Origin: an uncultured Porphyromonadaceae bacterium
Lineage (GTDB): Bacteria > Bacteroidota > Bacteroidia > Bacteroidales > Muribaculaceae
DNA: 64,000 bases
Assembly: GCA_902495075.1 (NCBI GenBank)
Contig: CABUVO010000005.1
Location: 62,001 to 126,000, forward strand
Direction of reading: 5' to 3'
The notes under the pieces were generated by a model. The model was given only the letters and a program-made list of their open reading frames with translations. It had not been told where the DNA came from and ran no database searches. Shown in pieces: positions 44,671 through 53,675 of the stretch; the first letter of the stretch is position 1; each line of letters begins with the position of its first letter. Both the position numbers and the translations under genes were made by a program.

Positions 44671-46494
44671 CTATTTTTCGGAGTGAGAGGAGATGAGGCG
44701 ACGGTTGGCTTCGCGGATGCGTGGGGCATCGACTTTTACTTTCTTGCGGTCGTAGGTGAGAAGCCCGTTTACTTCACCCTCTACGTCTGTGGTCTGGGTA
44801 TAGACCGCGCCTGTGTAGGCTATCTTCGCCAAGTTGTCGAGGATGTCTATATATTCCACATACTTGTCGGTAACTTCCTTTGGCGATTTGAATTCGATGT
44901 ATCCCCAGTTCTTGTCGGGTTGCCAGAGGTGTCCCTTGATGGGATAGCCGATGCCTCCGTATTCGCCAATCACGTTGGCTTTGTAATCGTCAAGGAGATA
45001 GATGCGGGGGGCTGGGTAGTTGTGCACGTCAAGGATGTCGCCGGCTCCGTAGAAGAAATTGCCTCCGCTGGCGGCATTCACCAGGCGCGAGGGGTCTTTG
45101 GCTTTGGTCCACGCAGCTACGTTCTTTGTATCGAACTGTCCCCATCCTTCGTTGAAAGGAACCCACACAACTATTGAAGGGTGACTATGGAGGTTATCCA
45201 TGATTTCATTCCATTCCGTGCGGTATTGCTCCGCACTCTCTTCAGATCTTGTAAATTCCGGAGATTTATAGTAATTATGGTTCTCCCATTTTGTATTTTT
45301 GTCGCCGCTCGGCATATCCTGCCATACAAGAATACCGGTGCGGTCGCAATATTCATACCATAGCTGGGGCTCGACCTTTATATGCTTGCGGATCATATTG
45401 AATCCCATTTCCTTAGTTTTATCAATATCAAAAATCATCGCATCATACGATGGTGGAGTATAAAGTCCATCGGGCCACCAGCCCTGGTCTAAGGGACCGA
45501 ATTGGAAGATCTGCTTATCGTTGAGAGTAAATCTTTTCACTTTATCCTTACCGCGCTTTATGCCTACCTTTCGCATTGCCGCATAACTCCCGACACTATC
45601 AACTGTATTGCCGTTTTCAATAAGGCTGATCTTAATATCATACAGATATGGATTATCAGTCCACCATAATTTCATATTCTCCGGCATCGCAACTTCTACC
45701 GCGGAGGATGCTTTACCCATCGCAGTGGCAACACACTTACCTTTGTCTATTACCTCAACCTTTATCAAGCCATCGCCCGAAGCAGCTGCATCAACATAGA
45801 GGCGTTTCTTATCAACATCGGGTGTGATTTTTAGAGCCGTTATGCTGTTTTGGGGCACCGGTTCAAGCCATACTGTCTGCCAGATACCGGTAACAGGAGT
45901 GTACCATATCCCTTTAGGTTTAACGGCATCAGGGTTGACCACCTGTTTTCCGCGAGGTTGCGTGCCTTTGTCGGTGGGGTCAAACACTCGAACAATTAGC
46001 TGATTCTCGCCATCTGTCAGAGCATCCGTTATATTAAGGGAGAAAGGTGAGTAGGCACCCTTATGACCTCCGACATAGATATCGTTTACCCAAACATCGG
46101 CTTTCCAGTCAACACCTCCGAAATTGAGATTGATTTCAGAATCTTTCCACGCGGAAGGAATGGTGAAGGAACGTTGATACCATAGCTCATTCTTATCGCC
46201 AACAGCTCTGCCGACACCTGATAGAGAAGATTCCACGGGAAAAGGCACGAGTATTTTACCATCATATTTTGTCGGTATGGCAGAGCCTATCGGGAGAATG
46301 GCATAATTCCATTCACCGTTGAGATTTTTCCAATCCTGGCGAGTCATCATCGGGCGAGGATACTGTTGCCAAACATTCTGTGGTGTCACTTTATCGCCCC
46401 ACGTTGTAGAGATTGGGGGAGAGGGGAGTTTATCTTGTGAGTAAGAAATTGCCGCGACAGATGCCGCGGCAATTAAAACAGCAAACTTTTTCAT
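44671..46494 (-). CDS. GH2 family glycoside hydrolase
   Basis: A 607-residue exported enzyme (signal peptide to about SYSQ). Architecture: jelly-roll sugar-binding domain (WYQRSFTIPSAW, VDWKADVWVNDIYVGGHKGAYSPF), an immunoglobulin-like domain, and a TIM barrel with acid/base Glu449 in VPFNEGWGQFD and nucleophile Glu511 in VIGEYGG. These are the expected GH2 catalytic residues. Activity could be beta-galactosidase, beta-glucuronidase or related; sequence alone does not decide. It is the last gene of the second PUL and sits 5 nt after the secreted protein gene. It could also serve the galactan PUL, which lacks a GH2. Confidence 0.92.
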   Translation of the reverse strand: MKKFAVLIAAASVAAISYSQDKLPSPPISTTWGDKVTPQNVWQQYPRPMMTRQDWKNLNGEWNYAILPIGSAIPTKYDGKILVPFPVESSLSGVGRAVGDKNELWYQRSFTIPSAWKDSEINLNFGGVDWKADVWVNDIYVGGHKGAYSPFSLNITDALTDGENQLIVRVFDPTDKGTQPRGKQVVNPDAVKPKGIWYTPVTGIWQTVWLEPVPQNSITALKITPDVDKKRLYVDAAASGDGLIKVEVIDKGKCVATAMGKASSAVEVAMPENMKLWWTDNPYLYDIKISLIENGNTVDSVGSYAAMRKVGIKRGKDKVKRFTLNDKQIFQFGPLDQGWWPDGLYTPPSYDAMIFDIDKTKEMGFNMIRKHIKVEPQLWYEYCDRTGILVWQDMPSGDKNTKWENHNYYKSPEFTRSEESAEQYRTEWNEIMDNLHSHPSIVVWVPFNEGWGQFDTKNVAAWTKAKDPSRLVNAASGGNFFYGAGDILDVHNYPAPRIYLLDDYKANVIGEYGGIGYPIKGHLWQPDKNWGYIEFKSPKEVTDKYVEYIDILDNLAKIAYTGAVYTQTTDVEGEVNGLLTYDRKKVKVDAPRIREANRRLISSHSEK

Positions 46495-46499
46495 CGTGC

Positions 46500-47405
46500 T
46501 TATTTTCTGATGAATTTTTTCGAAACTTTATTCCCCTGGCGAACGATGTAAAGACCATTCTCCGGTTCAGCTACGCGAATACCTTGCAAGTTGTAATACT
46601 CAACAGGAGCATTCTCATCAGCCTCAATACCGGCAATACCGGTTGAGATAGGGGTCGTTGTGGTAATTTTCAGATTTTTGAGGTAAAAACGATAAGCGGC
46701 AGTTTTTCCTCCAGGCCATTGATTGGCTCCAGGGCGAATTGTGATTTTATCTGTTCCTTTTAGAGTATAGTTATCAAATGGTATCTCCACATGATGCCAT
46801 TCAAGTGCCGAGCCACTTTCAATTGTATGGTCCGGCAGGTCTTTACGACCATCAGTTCCTGCAGCTTCATTATTTACATATACAGCAAGGTGTGTTTTAT
46901 CGTATGCCCCACTCGTTTGTCTCTGAGGGCACCAGTCAAAAGATACCGTAAATCCTGTCACACCATCTTCTCCAGCTTTGTCTAAGGCAGGTGTAGTGAT
47001 TCCTGTGGAATATCCGGTTAGTCCGAATTTGAAATATACTCCTGTAGCTTCTTCATTTGAATCAAGTGTCCGTTGAAGATATACTGCATTTCCGGCAGAT
47101 TTTGCTGCTAAAGATGAGTTGTATTTTATCTGAAGTTCATAACCCATGTCAAGAACTTTCTGATCCGCGCTAACTTCTGTTCCATCAACATCTATTTTGA
47201 TATTGTTTAAAGCGCGACTAACAGATACGGCATCTGATACATCATTCTTACCGATTGGGTCGCCGCAGGCTTGACCCGATGCATTCAGCGCATTTGCCCA
47301 GGGCAATAGCCAGCTGAAGTCATCTTCGAAGATGACGTATTCCTGTTGCGCATTCATTGAGAATGCAGCTCCCAAGAGGAGCAATGAAAGAGTAAACTTT
47401 CTCAT
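46500..47405 (-). CDS. Secreted beta-sandwich protein with C-terminal tail motif, unknown function
   Basis: 301 residues with a signal peptide (cleaved near MNAQ). The body looks like a jelly-roll: IFEDDFSWLLPW at the start, GFTVSFDWCPQ in the middle, WHHVEIPFDNYTLKGTDKITIRPG near the end. No catalytic residues stand out; carbohydrate binding is possible. The last about 30 residues (YYNLQGIRVAEPENGLYIVRQ and a basic end) match the tail of the second GH53, so both may use the same export or anchoring route. It lies in the second PUL between the metallophosphoesterase and GH2 genes. Confidence 0.72.
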   Translation of the reverse strand: MRKFTLSLLLLGAAFSMNAQQEYVIFEDDFSWLLPWANALNASGQACGDPIGKNDVSDAVSVSRALNNIKIDVDGTEVSADQKVLDMGYELQIKYNSSLAAKSAGNAVYLQRTLDSNEEATGVYFKFGLTGYSTGITTPALDKAGEDGVTGFTVSFDWCPQRQTSGAYDKTHLAVYVNNEAAGTDGRKDLPDHTIESGSALEWHHVEIPFDNYTLKGTDKITIRPGANQWPGGKTAAYRFYLKNLKITTTTPISTGIAGIEADENAPVEYYNLQGIRVAEPENGLYIVRQGNKVSKKFIRK

Positions 47406-47443
47406 AATGTTTAATTTTAAATGGTTAATGTTTAATTATTTTA

Positions 47444-48520
47444 TTAATCTATTATCATATCGAATTGGTCGTAGGGTTCGGAGCGATGAGCGAGGTGTTT
47501 GGTGAGAGGTGAGATGCCGAAGAGGGGGGAATAGGTCTTTACCTTGATGGTCTTGCCGTCGGGCATGAACTCGAGGATTCGGAGCCAGCCGTCACCACCG
47601 TTCCCTTCCCAACCTCCACCGAGAATTTGCACGTTGAACATCATCTGATGCACGTTGCGTCCTGCTGAATTTTTGTCGACGCGATAGGCTATCGAGTCTT
47701 CATAATCTCCCGGCTTACCGGTATGCCCGCATAGAGCGAACACAATGTTTTCAGTCGGATAGATGAGTTTTTCCCACACTGCCTTTCCCCAGTTGCGGGG
47801 AGTTAACTTGTAAGAAGAATTGTCGGTATATTCGGCTGTACGCTCCTGTAGCAAGGAATGAGTCATGAAAATCACTTTATGCTTCTTGTATTTCTTGCTT
47901 TCGCAAAGTTTCTTCGCCCATTCCAGAACTTCATCGCGCGGAGCAAATTCTGTGACTATCACAAGCATTTTTCCCCACTTCGGTTGTTCGATCTCAAAGG
48001 CGGCATTCTCCATATCGGAGATGCCCTGTCGGTTAGGAAAATTGCTGACAATCATGTCGCGCCAAGTAGAATTGCGTTCGAACGGAAAATATTCGGGAAA
48101 ATGCGTCATGCCGTTTTCCGATTTTTTGTAGCCGTAATCATGATTTCCACAAGAGATGAAATAGGGCACTTTATTGTCAAGACGTTCAAAGCAACGCGAA
48201 ACCGCCTGCCACATCTCCCGGCTTGTCTGGTTGAGCATCTTGCGGTTCATCACGATGTTTTCGTTTTGCTCTACAAGATCGCCTGTGCAAAGGACTGCCT
48301 TGATGTTCAGATTGTCGATATTGTCGGTAATCCAAGCCGTACAAAGATCAAACAAAGGCTGGTTGATGTCATATTTCATATAGCCCTGCGGATCTCCAAG
48401 CACTATCATGGAGAACGAATCCTCATTCTCAAGATGCTGCCTGTCGGCTCTGTGCTGGGCGTTAACTCCCGCACAGAGACCGATCATCGCTGCAATTACT
48501 AAACCTACTTTTATCATCAC
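47444..48520 (-). CDS. Exported calcineurin-like metallophosphoesterase
   Basis: 358 residues, signal peptide (near VNAQ). The two-metal motif set of the family is complete: GDPQG (residues 42-46), CTGDLVEQ, SCGNHDYG, FMTHSL and ALCGHTGKPG. These enzymes hydrolyse phosphomono- or diesters; the substrate cannot be read from sequence. In this PUL it is the second phosphoesterase-fold enzyme, besides the protein at 52822-53661. It starts 4 nt after the GH3 gene, so it is in the same operon. Confidence 0.9.
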   Translation of the reverse strand: MMIKVGLVIAAMIGLCAGVNAQHRADRQHLENEDSFSMIVLGDPQGYMKYDINQPLFDLCTAWITDNIDNLNIKAVLCTGDLVEQNENIVMNRKMLNQTSREMWQAVSRCFERLDNKVPYFISCGNHDYGYKKSENGMTHFPEYFPFERNSTWRDMIVSNFPNRQGISDMENAAFEIEQPKWGKMLVIVTEFAPRDEVLEWAKKLCESKKYKKHKVIFMTHSLLQERTAEYTDNSSYKLTPRNWGKAVWEKLIYPTENIVFALCGHTGKPGDYEDSIAYRVDKNSAGRNVHQMMFNVQILGGGWEGNGGDGWLRILEFMPDGKTIKVKTYSPLFGISPLTKHLAHRSEPYDQFDMIID

Positions 48521-48524
48521 TTAC

Positions 48525-50612
48525 TCATATTTTTATTGTAGCTTCATGGAGAATATCTCGAGATGATGTACCTATCGCGATTACGTATTCTCCGGGATTG
48601 AGTTTCCATCCATGATTTTCAGAATCATAGAAACCGAGCTCGTCAATATCAAAGCTTATTTCAAACCTCGTATTTGTTCCGGCGGCCAGGAATATCTTTT
48701 TCACTCCCTTTAGCTCCTTCATGGGTCGAACCACTGTCGGATTCTTTTCCGAGGCGTATATCTGCACAACCTGTGCTCCATCACGTTTACCGATATTTTT
48801 CAGTCCGGATTTTACTACTACCTTCCCGTCTTTCACTTTGACCGAAGGCTTTGTAATTTCCCAGTCTGTGTAGGTGAGACCATATCCGAAAGGGTAGAGC
48901 GGAGCGATACCTTTGGTGTCATACCATCGATAGCCCATCAAAACACCTTCATCATAGTTTACATCGTAAGGAGTAATCATCCGTTCGTTTACCAGTTTGG
49001 TGTAGAATTTTGCACCTTTAGGCATTACATCCTTTGCAGGAGAATCGTTGAAATCTTTCTCGATAGAGAGAGGAAGTTTGCCGGAGGGATTGATACGTCC
49101 TGTCAATACTCCCGCAACCGCCGCCATCCCGTTTTGTCCCGGATACCAGCCATAGACAATCGCAGCTGCATCTTCAGCAAAATCCGTGAGTTTCACGCCC
49201 GATCCGGTAAATACTACAACTATTGTGTTTGGATTCAAGGCAGTGATTCGCTTCAACTGATTGTTTTCGGCAGCAGGCAGTTCAAAAGGTCGTTCATACG
49301 CCTCGCGGTCGACAGTGCCTGTAGAGACAATCACTATGTCAGCCTCTTTGATTTCCTTATCGGTCGGTTTTGCAGTAAAAATGAGATTATCGCCGAATTC
49401 TTTTTGCAGCGCCTGTCTCCAGCTGATCTGATCATAACCCTTTACGTCAGCCGATGCATGTACCCAATTGAAATCCTTATCGAGATAATTGCCCGTTACG
49501 AGTATTTTTTTACCATTCGGATTCTCTAAAGGAAGAATGCCATTGTTTTTTAACAATACCGTGCCCTCTTCCGCGGTGCGCATGGATATTCGCTCATGGT
49601 CAGGGAATTTTGACAACAACTCAGGTATGTATTTCTCCCTGTCATAAAGTCCGAAAGCGTGGCAAGTGGCTAAAAGCGGACGGATCATACTGTCGATATC
49701 CTTTTCAGAGAGTTTTCCGGTTTTCACAAGATTCGCTATATCATCGCGTATTTCCCTGCTTCCCGGCATAATGGAATTCTGACCGGATTTCACGACTTTT
49801 TCATTATCATAGACCGATCGCCAGTCGCTCACGACAGCTCCTTTGAAGCCAAGATCGCGACGGATAAGGGTATCAATTACATAGCGGCTTTCACCTGTCC
49901 ATTCACCATTGAGCTTGTTGTAGGAAGTCATGATAAAAGCCACACCTGCGTCAATTCCGGCTTTGAAGGGACGCATATAAAGTTCATGAAGAGTGCGGTC
50001 ATCGATAATAGAGTTTGTGCGTCGGCGGTAAAATTCCGTTTCATTACCGATGAAATGCTTGATGCATGCCGCCGTGCCCGTCGATTGCAATCCCTTGATA
50101 TATTCGGCAGCCATTAGTCCTACCATGAAAGGATCCTCTCCAAGATATTCATAATTGCGTCCGCATTGCGAGTTGCGAGCGAGGTTAACACCGGGACCCA
50201 AGAGAAGTTCAACTCCTCCGGCACGACATTCCTCACCTACGGCTTTCCCATATTCATAGGAAAGTTCAGGATTGAAAGTAGCTGCGAGCATGATAGGAGC
50301 GGGGAAAGCTGTGGAGCGTTCGAGTTGGCGTATATGAACCGTATCCGTCAGCTCCGGGCGCAGGTGCACTCCTTTAGTAGCATCCGAAAGATAGAGATAC
50401 GGAATCCCTTTCTCGGGGAAGCCTGGGAAGAAAAACTCCTCATAACCAACCGTCATGTTGAGTTTTTCATCGAGTGTCAGTTCTTTCAACTTAGCGTCCG
50501 CCCATGCGTAGGAGGTTTGCCAGTCGGGTGTTCCGATGGCATATACCGAGGCTGCCGTCGCAAGCAACAGCAGCTTCGGTAAAATGCGGCTTATGGGAAT
50601 TATTTTACACAT
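48525..50612 (-). CDS. GH3 family beta-glycosidase
   Basis: A 695-residue exported enzyme with the three-part GH3 build: N-terminal barrel with nucleophile Asp263 in VVSDWRSVYD and the substrate-binding KHFIGNETE segment; an alpha/beta sandwich (EEGTVLLKNNGILPL, YPGQNGMAAVAGVLTG); and a C-terminal FN3-like domain (YPFGYGLTYT to the end). Exo-acting beta-glucosidase or beta-xylosidase type; the exact sugar is uncertain. The start overlaps the end of the DUF5689-like gene by 13 nt, implying coupling. Confidence 0.94.
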   Translation of the reverse strand: MCKIIPISRILPKLLLLATAASVYAIGTPDWQTSYAWADAKLKELTLDEKLNMTVGYEEFFFPGFPEKGIPYLYLSDATKGVHLRPELTDTVHIRQLERSTAFPAPIMLAATFNPELSYEYGKAVGEECRAGGVELLLGPGVNLARNSQCGRNYEYLGEDPFMVGLMAAEYIKGLQSTGTAACIKHFIGNETEFYRRRTNSIIDDRTLHELYMRPFKAGIDAGVAFIMTSYNKLNGEWTGESRYVIDTLIRRDLGFKGAVVSDWRSVYDNEKVVKSGQNSIMPGSREIRDDIANLVKTGKLSEKDIDSMIRPLLATCHAFGLYDREKYIPELLSKFPDHERISMRTAEEGTVLLKNNGILPLENPNGKKILVTGNYLDKDFNWVHASADVKGYDQISWRQALQKEFGDNLIFTAKPTDKEIKEADIVIVSTGTVDREAYERPFELPAAENNQLKRITALNPNTIVVVFTGSGVKLTDFAEDAAAIVYGWYPGQNGMAAVAGVLTGRINPSGKLPLSIEKDFNDSPAKDVMPKGAKFYTKLVNERMITPYDVNYDEGVLMGYRWYDTKGIAPLYPFGYGLTYTDWEITKPSVKVKDGKVVVKSGLKNIGKRDGAQVVQIYASEKNPTVVRPMKELKGVKKIFLAAGTNTRFEISFDIDELGFYDSENHGWKLNPGEYVIAIGTSSRDILHEATIKI

Positions 50613-52816
50613 ATGTTGTCGATAAACCAGCGAGAGAAATCAGAGTTGCCGGGAGCAGAAGAGAATTTTATCTGAGTGTCGGAAGTGGTTCCTTCAATGG
50701 TGAACGAGAATGTTTTGAATGAATCGTGAGACATAGGTCCGAACGAGAAGGAAGTCTGTCCGTTTACAGAGCCGCCGCCGATGATTTCAATTGTGCCCAT
50801 AGTCATGTCTCCCTTGATATCCACAACGGATTTTCCTTCAAACACAGCCTTGTTCCTGTATGCCATTGCCTTGAATGAAAGTGTGTGGTTTCCTGTTGTT
50901 GCCAACTTGGGTGTTAACAGCTCGCCGACCTCATTCTTATAGCTCTTATGATCTTTGTCGACCGAATTGACATATCCGATTTGAGCGTACCCAGGACGTT
51001 GACGCACATTTGTGCCGGAGAGACCGCGACGGATGTCATCGCTCCATGTGGTGATATCGTCACCGGCGTAGTTGAGCATCGCCGCGAGTTTGTCGCCAAG
51101 AGTATAATCAGCACCCTGTGATAGCCCATCAAACGGTTCGAAATACACTGCACCGCTTGGAGCCGCCGTTGTGGATTTTGCCGGAAGTTTGTCGATGAGG
51201 AAGCAGCTGTGGAACACAGCGCGACCATTGGATGTGGAAAGAGCCGCACCGCTGATTGTCTCGTTGTTGCGTGGACGAATCATGACACTGAGTTTGTCGG
51301 TTTTTTTGATCGGCTCGTTGACATACACATCCACCGTAAAGTCGAGGAATCCTTTTCCCGAAGCCGCCACCACATCTTTGGGAATTGAGAATGTCGTTTC
51401 CGTCTTGCCTGTTGACCAAGTGGAATTATCTGTTGAATAGAGAACTTCCCAGTTGCGAGGCGCGTTCTTCATGCCTCCCCATCCGAACTGCACGCGGAAA
51501 CCATCTGTGATTTCAATTCCTTCAGGATAAGTTATCTTGAAATAATTCTGCTGAACATCCATCCATGATCCAAGCTGGAAATTATGGTGTCCGCTGTTGT
51601 CAAACCAGAATCTGAAATATTTTCCCGCGGTGCTGGTATTCCATTCCGCCAATACCCCGGAGTCATCTGTAGCTATCGCAGAGTGCGTGAAGTTGTTGTC
51701 TTCCTCGCGTTGTGTCTTGATATAGCGTCCGTCATCATTGGTGGCGGTGTTGGTCATCAGCGAGAATACATAGGGGAAAGAAAATCCTCCACCGAAGCGT
51801 GTAGAATTGAGGACAATGTCAGATTCAGAACACGGATAGATTGATGGAGAGCCGTCGGCAGCTCCGGCAACACCGCATACAAAACCGCTGCCTGTAGGCA
51901 ACACAGACTCCGCGAATCTACAATCCTGAAGCACGGTTATGCCCACTGTGTTGCTATCTTCATCTATGAATGAAGAGCATTCATAGAGGTATTCCTTATG
52001 GATATCTGCATCCGCAAATTGACCGATTACCTTTACATACATCGATTCATAGTCGCCTGTGGCAAGTTCGGGAATTGTCACTTCCAGGGGTGTCGGGATG
52101 ATTCCGGTTGTTTCCGTGCGTATCACACGATCGTTACTGCCGGGATAAAGAACAAGCATTCCGCTTCCCTGATCACGCTTTATTTCCGCTCCCTCCAGAT
52201 TGACTTCAACCTCTTCGCCTGGTGCAACAAGGAATGTATCACTGATCTTAACGGCTATGCCTCCTCCGGTAGTTGCACTGCCTTCTATGGCAATGAGACC
52301 GGCAGGAAAATTTTTATATTGAAGATTGGACACCACCACACCGCGAGTCACCGCATTTTTGTCGAGTGTCACTCCTGAGGCTCCTTCGAGCGAACGGAGC
52401 TCACTGACTGATACCATACCGTCGCCAGATGAAGGATTCTGCTTCACCGTAAGAGTGGCGTTTACCGTCATTTTCTCATTATGCACCGACACAACAGCCT
52501 CGCGGGGGGAGGAACCGGTGTTGGGTTTTAGAGATAAATGCATCTCCCCGTTTCCGATGTTTTTTGCATCTGAAATTGAAATCCATTGCGTTTCGCCGTT
52601 TTGAATATCTGCAATCCAGTCGCAGTTTGATTCAACAGCGATGTTGAATGCTGATTCAAGAGAGGGGGCGGTGATTGACTCTGAACTGAGTTTTATCACG
52701 GGTTGGGGCAGGCTGACCTCGTCGCGACATGATGACAGGGAGATCGTTGCCAGCATGAAGAGGCATAATGCCAGCCCACAATTCTTGCTCTTTATGTTTT
52801 TTATTATATGATTCAT
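50600..52816 (-). CDS. BACON / DUF5689-like surface lipoprotein
   Basis: A 738-residue lipoprotein (LSSC, Cys30). Order: a BACON-like beta-sandwich (residues about 38-118, with SNCDWIADIQNGE and WISISDAK), a DUF5689-like region (about 122-330: VSVSELRSLEG, VTRGVVVSNLQYKNFP, YPGSNDRVIR), a middle beta-rich part, and a C-terminal domain with VYFEPFDGL and WFIDNICVK, which looks like a lectin-type fold. No enzyme motif. It most likely binds the PUL 2 substrate at the cell surface, in place of a SusE/F protein. Located between the EEP-fold and GH3 genes. Confidence 0.75.
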   Translation of the reverse strand: MNHIIKNIKSKNCGLALCLFMLATISLSSCRDEVSLPQPVIKLSSESITAPSLESAFNIAVESNCDWIADIQNGETQWISISDAKNIGNGEMHLSLKPNTGSSPREAVVSVHNEKMTVNATLTVKQNPSSGDGMVSVSELRSLEGASGVTLDKNAVTRGVVVSNLQYKNFPAGLIAIEGSATTGGGIAVKISDTFLVAPGEEVEVNLEGAEIKRDQGSGMLVLYPGSNDRVIRTETTGIIPTPLEVTIPELATGDYESMYVKVIGQFADADIHKEYLYECSSFIDEDSNTVGITVLQDCRFAESVLPTGSGFVCGVAGAADGSPSIYPCSESDIVLNSTRFGGGFSFPYVFSLMTNTATNDDGRYIKTQREEDNNFTHSAIATDDSGVLAEWNTSTAGKYFRFWFDNSGHHNFQLGSWMDVQQNYFKITYPEGIEITDGFRVQFGWGGMKNAPRNWEVLYSTDNSTWSTGKTETTFSIPKDVVAASGKGFLDFTVDVYVNEPIKKTDKLSVMIRPRNNETISGAALSTSNGRAVFHSCFLIDKLPAKSTTAAPSGAVYFEPFDGLSQGADYTLGDKLAAMLNYAGDDITTWSDDIRRGLSGTNVRQRPGYAQIGYVNSVDKDHKSYKNEVGELLTPKLATTGNHTLSFKAMAYRNKAVFEGKSVVDIKGDMTMGTIEIIGGGSVNGQTSFSFGPMSHDSFKTFSFTIEGTTSDTQIKFSSAPGNSDFSRWFIDNICVK

Positions 52817-52821
52817 GCCTA

Positions 52822-53661
52822 TTAGTTTTTAGAGATGTCAACGATTACAGGGAAATGGTCGGAGACCTGTGTCAGATCAATTTCATTGAAAGAAGGCACC
52901 ATGGTCTGAAGCACTTTGCTCTGAGCTGTGATTCCCTTATAGGCAAGGATATAATCAATACGCCTGCTCGTAGGGAAATAGGTGACGCTTGTAGAGCTGA
53001 TCGATTGCCAGTTGTCGGTAGCCACAGCGGGGAGAGAGGTGGCGTTGAGGTCTCCGGCAAGAAAAATCGGTTTTTTGCTTCTGCTGTAATTTTCGCTCAA
53101 ATATTGATTGATGATATCATAAGACCAAGCTCTGTTGTCGGCACTCGACACGCATAGGTGCGTACAGATGAAAATGAAATCCTTGAATTCTGCGAGGAGC
53201 ATTCCGCGCATCTCTTTTCCCGGGAGTTCACGTGTATATGTCTTTATCGGTTCCTCCTTGCAAAGAATGCCGATGCCGTATGAGCCTTTGGTATATGTTA
53301 CACAAGGAAGATACACCGGATACATGTTGGTGCGTTTGGCAAGCTCATAAAGCTGATCCTCGGCATGCCGGTTGGTGCCGTTATCAAGTTCTTGCAGAGC
53401 GATCACATCTGGATCTATCAGGGATATCACCTGCGCGGTGTTGTTATAGTTCGCCACATTATTGGCAGGAGAGCAGCGATGGGTATTATATGTGGCGAGC
53501 CGATAACTGTCGGGAAGACGCGTGGATTCATGTTTCACGGCTCCCTTGTTGAAATCGTAATCAGAGTTGTCGCCATTGGGCTCGTCGCATGCTCCCGCAA
53601 TAAGGAGAAGGGAGGCAATAAGAGTCTTGTTTATTATAGATAGTAGATTCATAAATATCAT
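52822..53661 (-). CDS. Endonuclease/exonuclease/phosphatase (EEP) fold lipoprotein
   Basis: 279 residues, lipoprotein signal (AGAC, Cys25). The family set is clear: ATYNTHR (Asn), ALQELDNG (metal Glu), THLCVSS (His), AGDLNAT (Asp and Asn) and the terminal SDHFPVIV (catalytic His). EEP enzymes include DNases, inositol phosphatases and sphingomyelinases, all cutting phosphoester bonds. As an outer-membrane or periplasmic protein next to SusCD it should release phosphate groups or cut phosphodiesters in the imported material. Start at 53661, or at the fourth codon. Confidence 0.9.
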   Translation of the reverse strand: MIFMNLLSIINKTLIASLLLIAGACDEPNGDNSDYDFNKGAVKHESTRLPDSYRLATYNTHRCSPANNVANYNNTAQVISLIDPDVIALQELDNGTNRHAEDQLYELAKRTNMYPVYLPCVTYTKGSYGIGILCKEEPIKTYTRELPGKEMRGMLLAEFKDFIFICTHLCVSSADNRAWSYDIINQYLSENYSRSKKPIFLAGDLNATSLPAVATDNWQSISSTSVTYFPTSRRIDYILAYKGITAQSKVLQTMVPSFNEIDLTQVSDHFPVIVDISKN

Positions 53662-53675
53662 TATTTACCTGGTTG

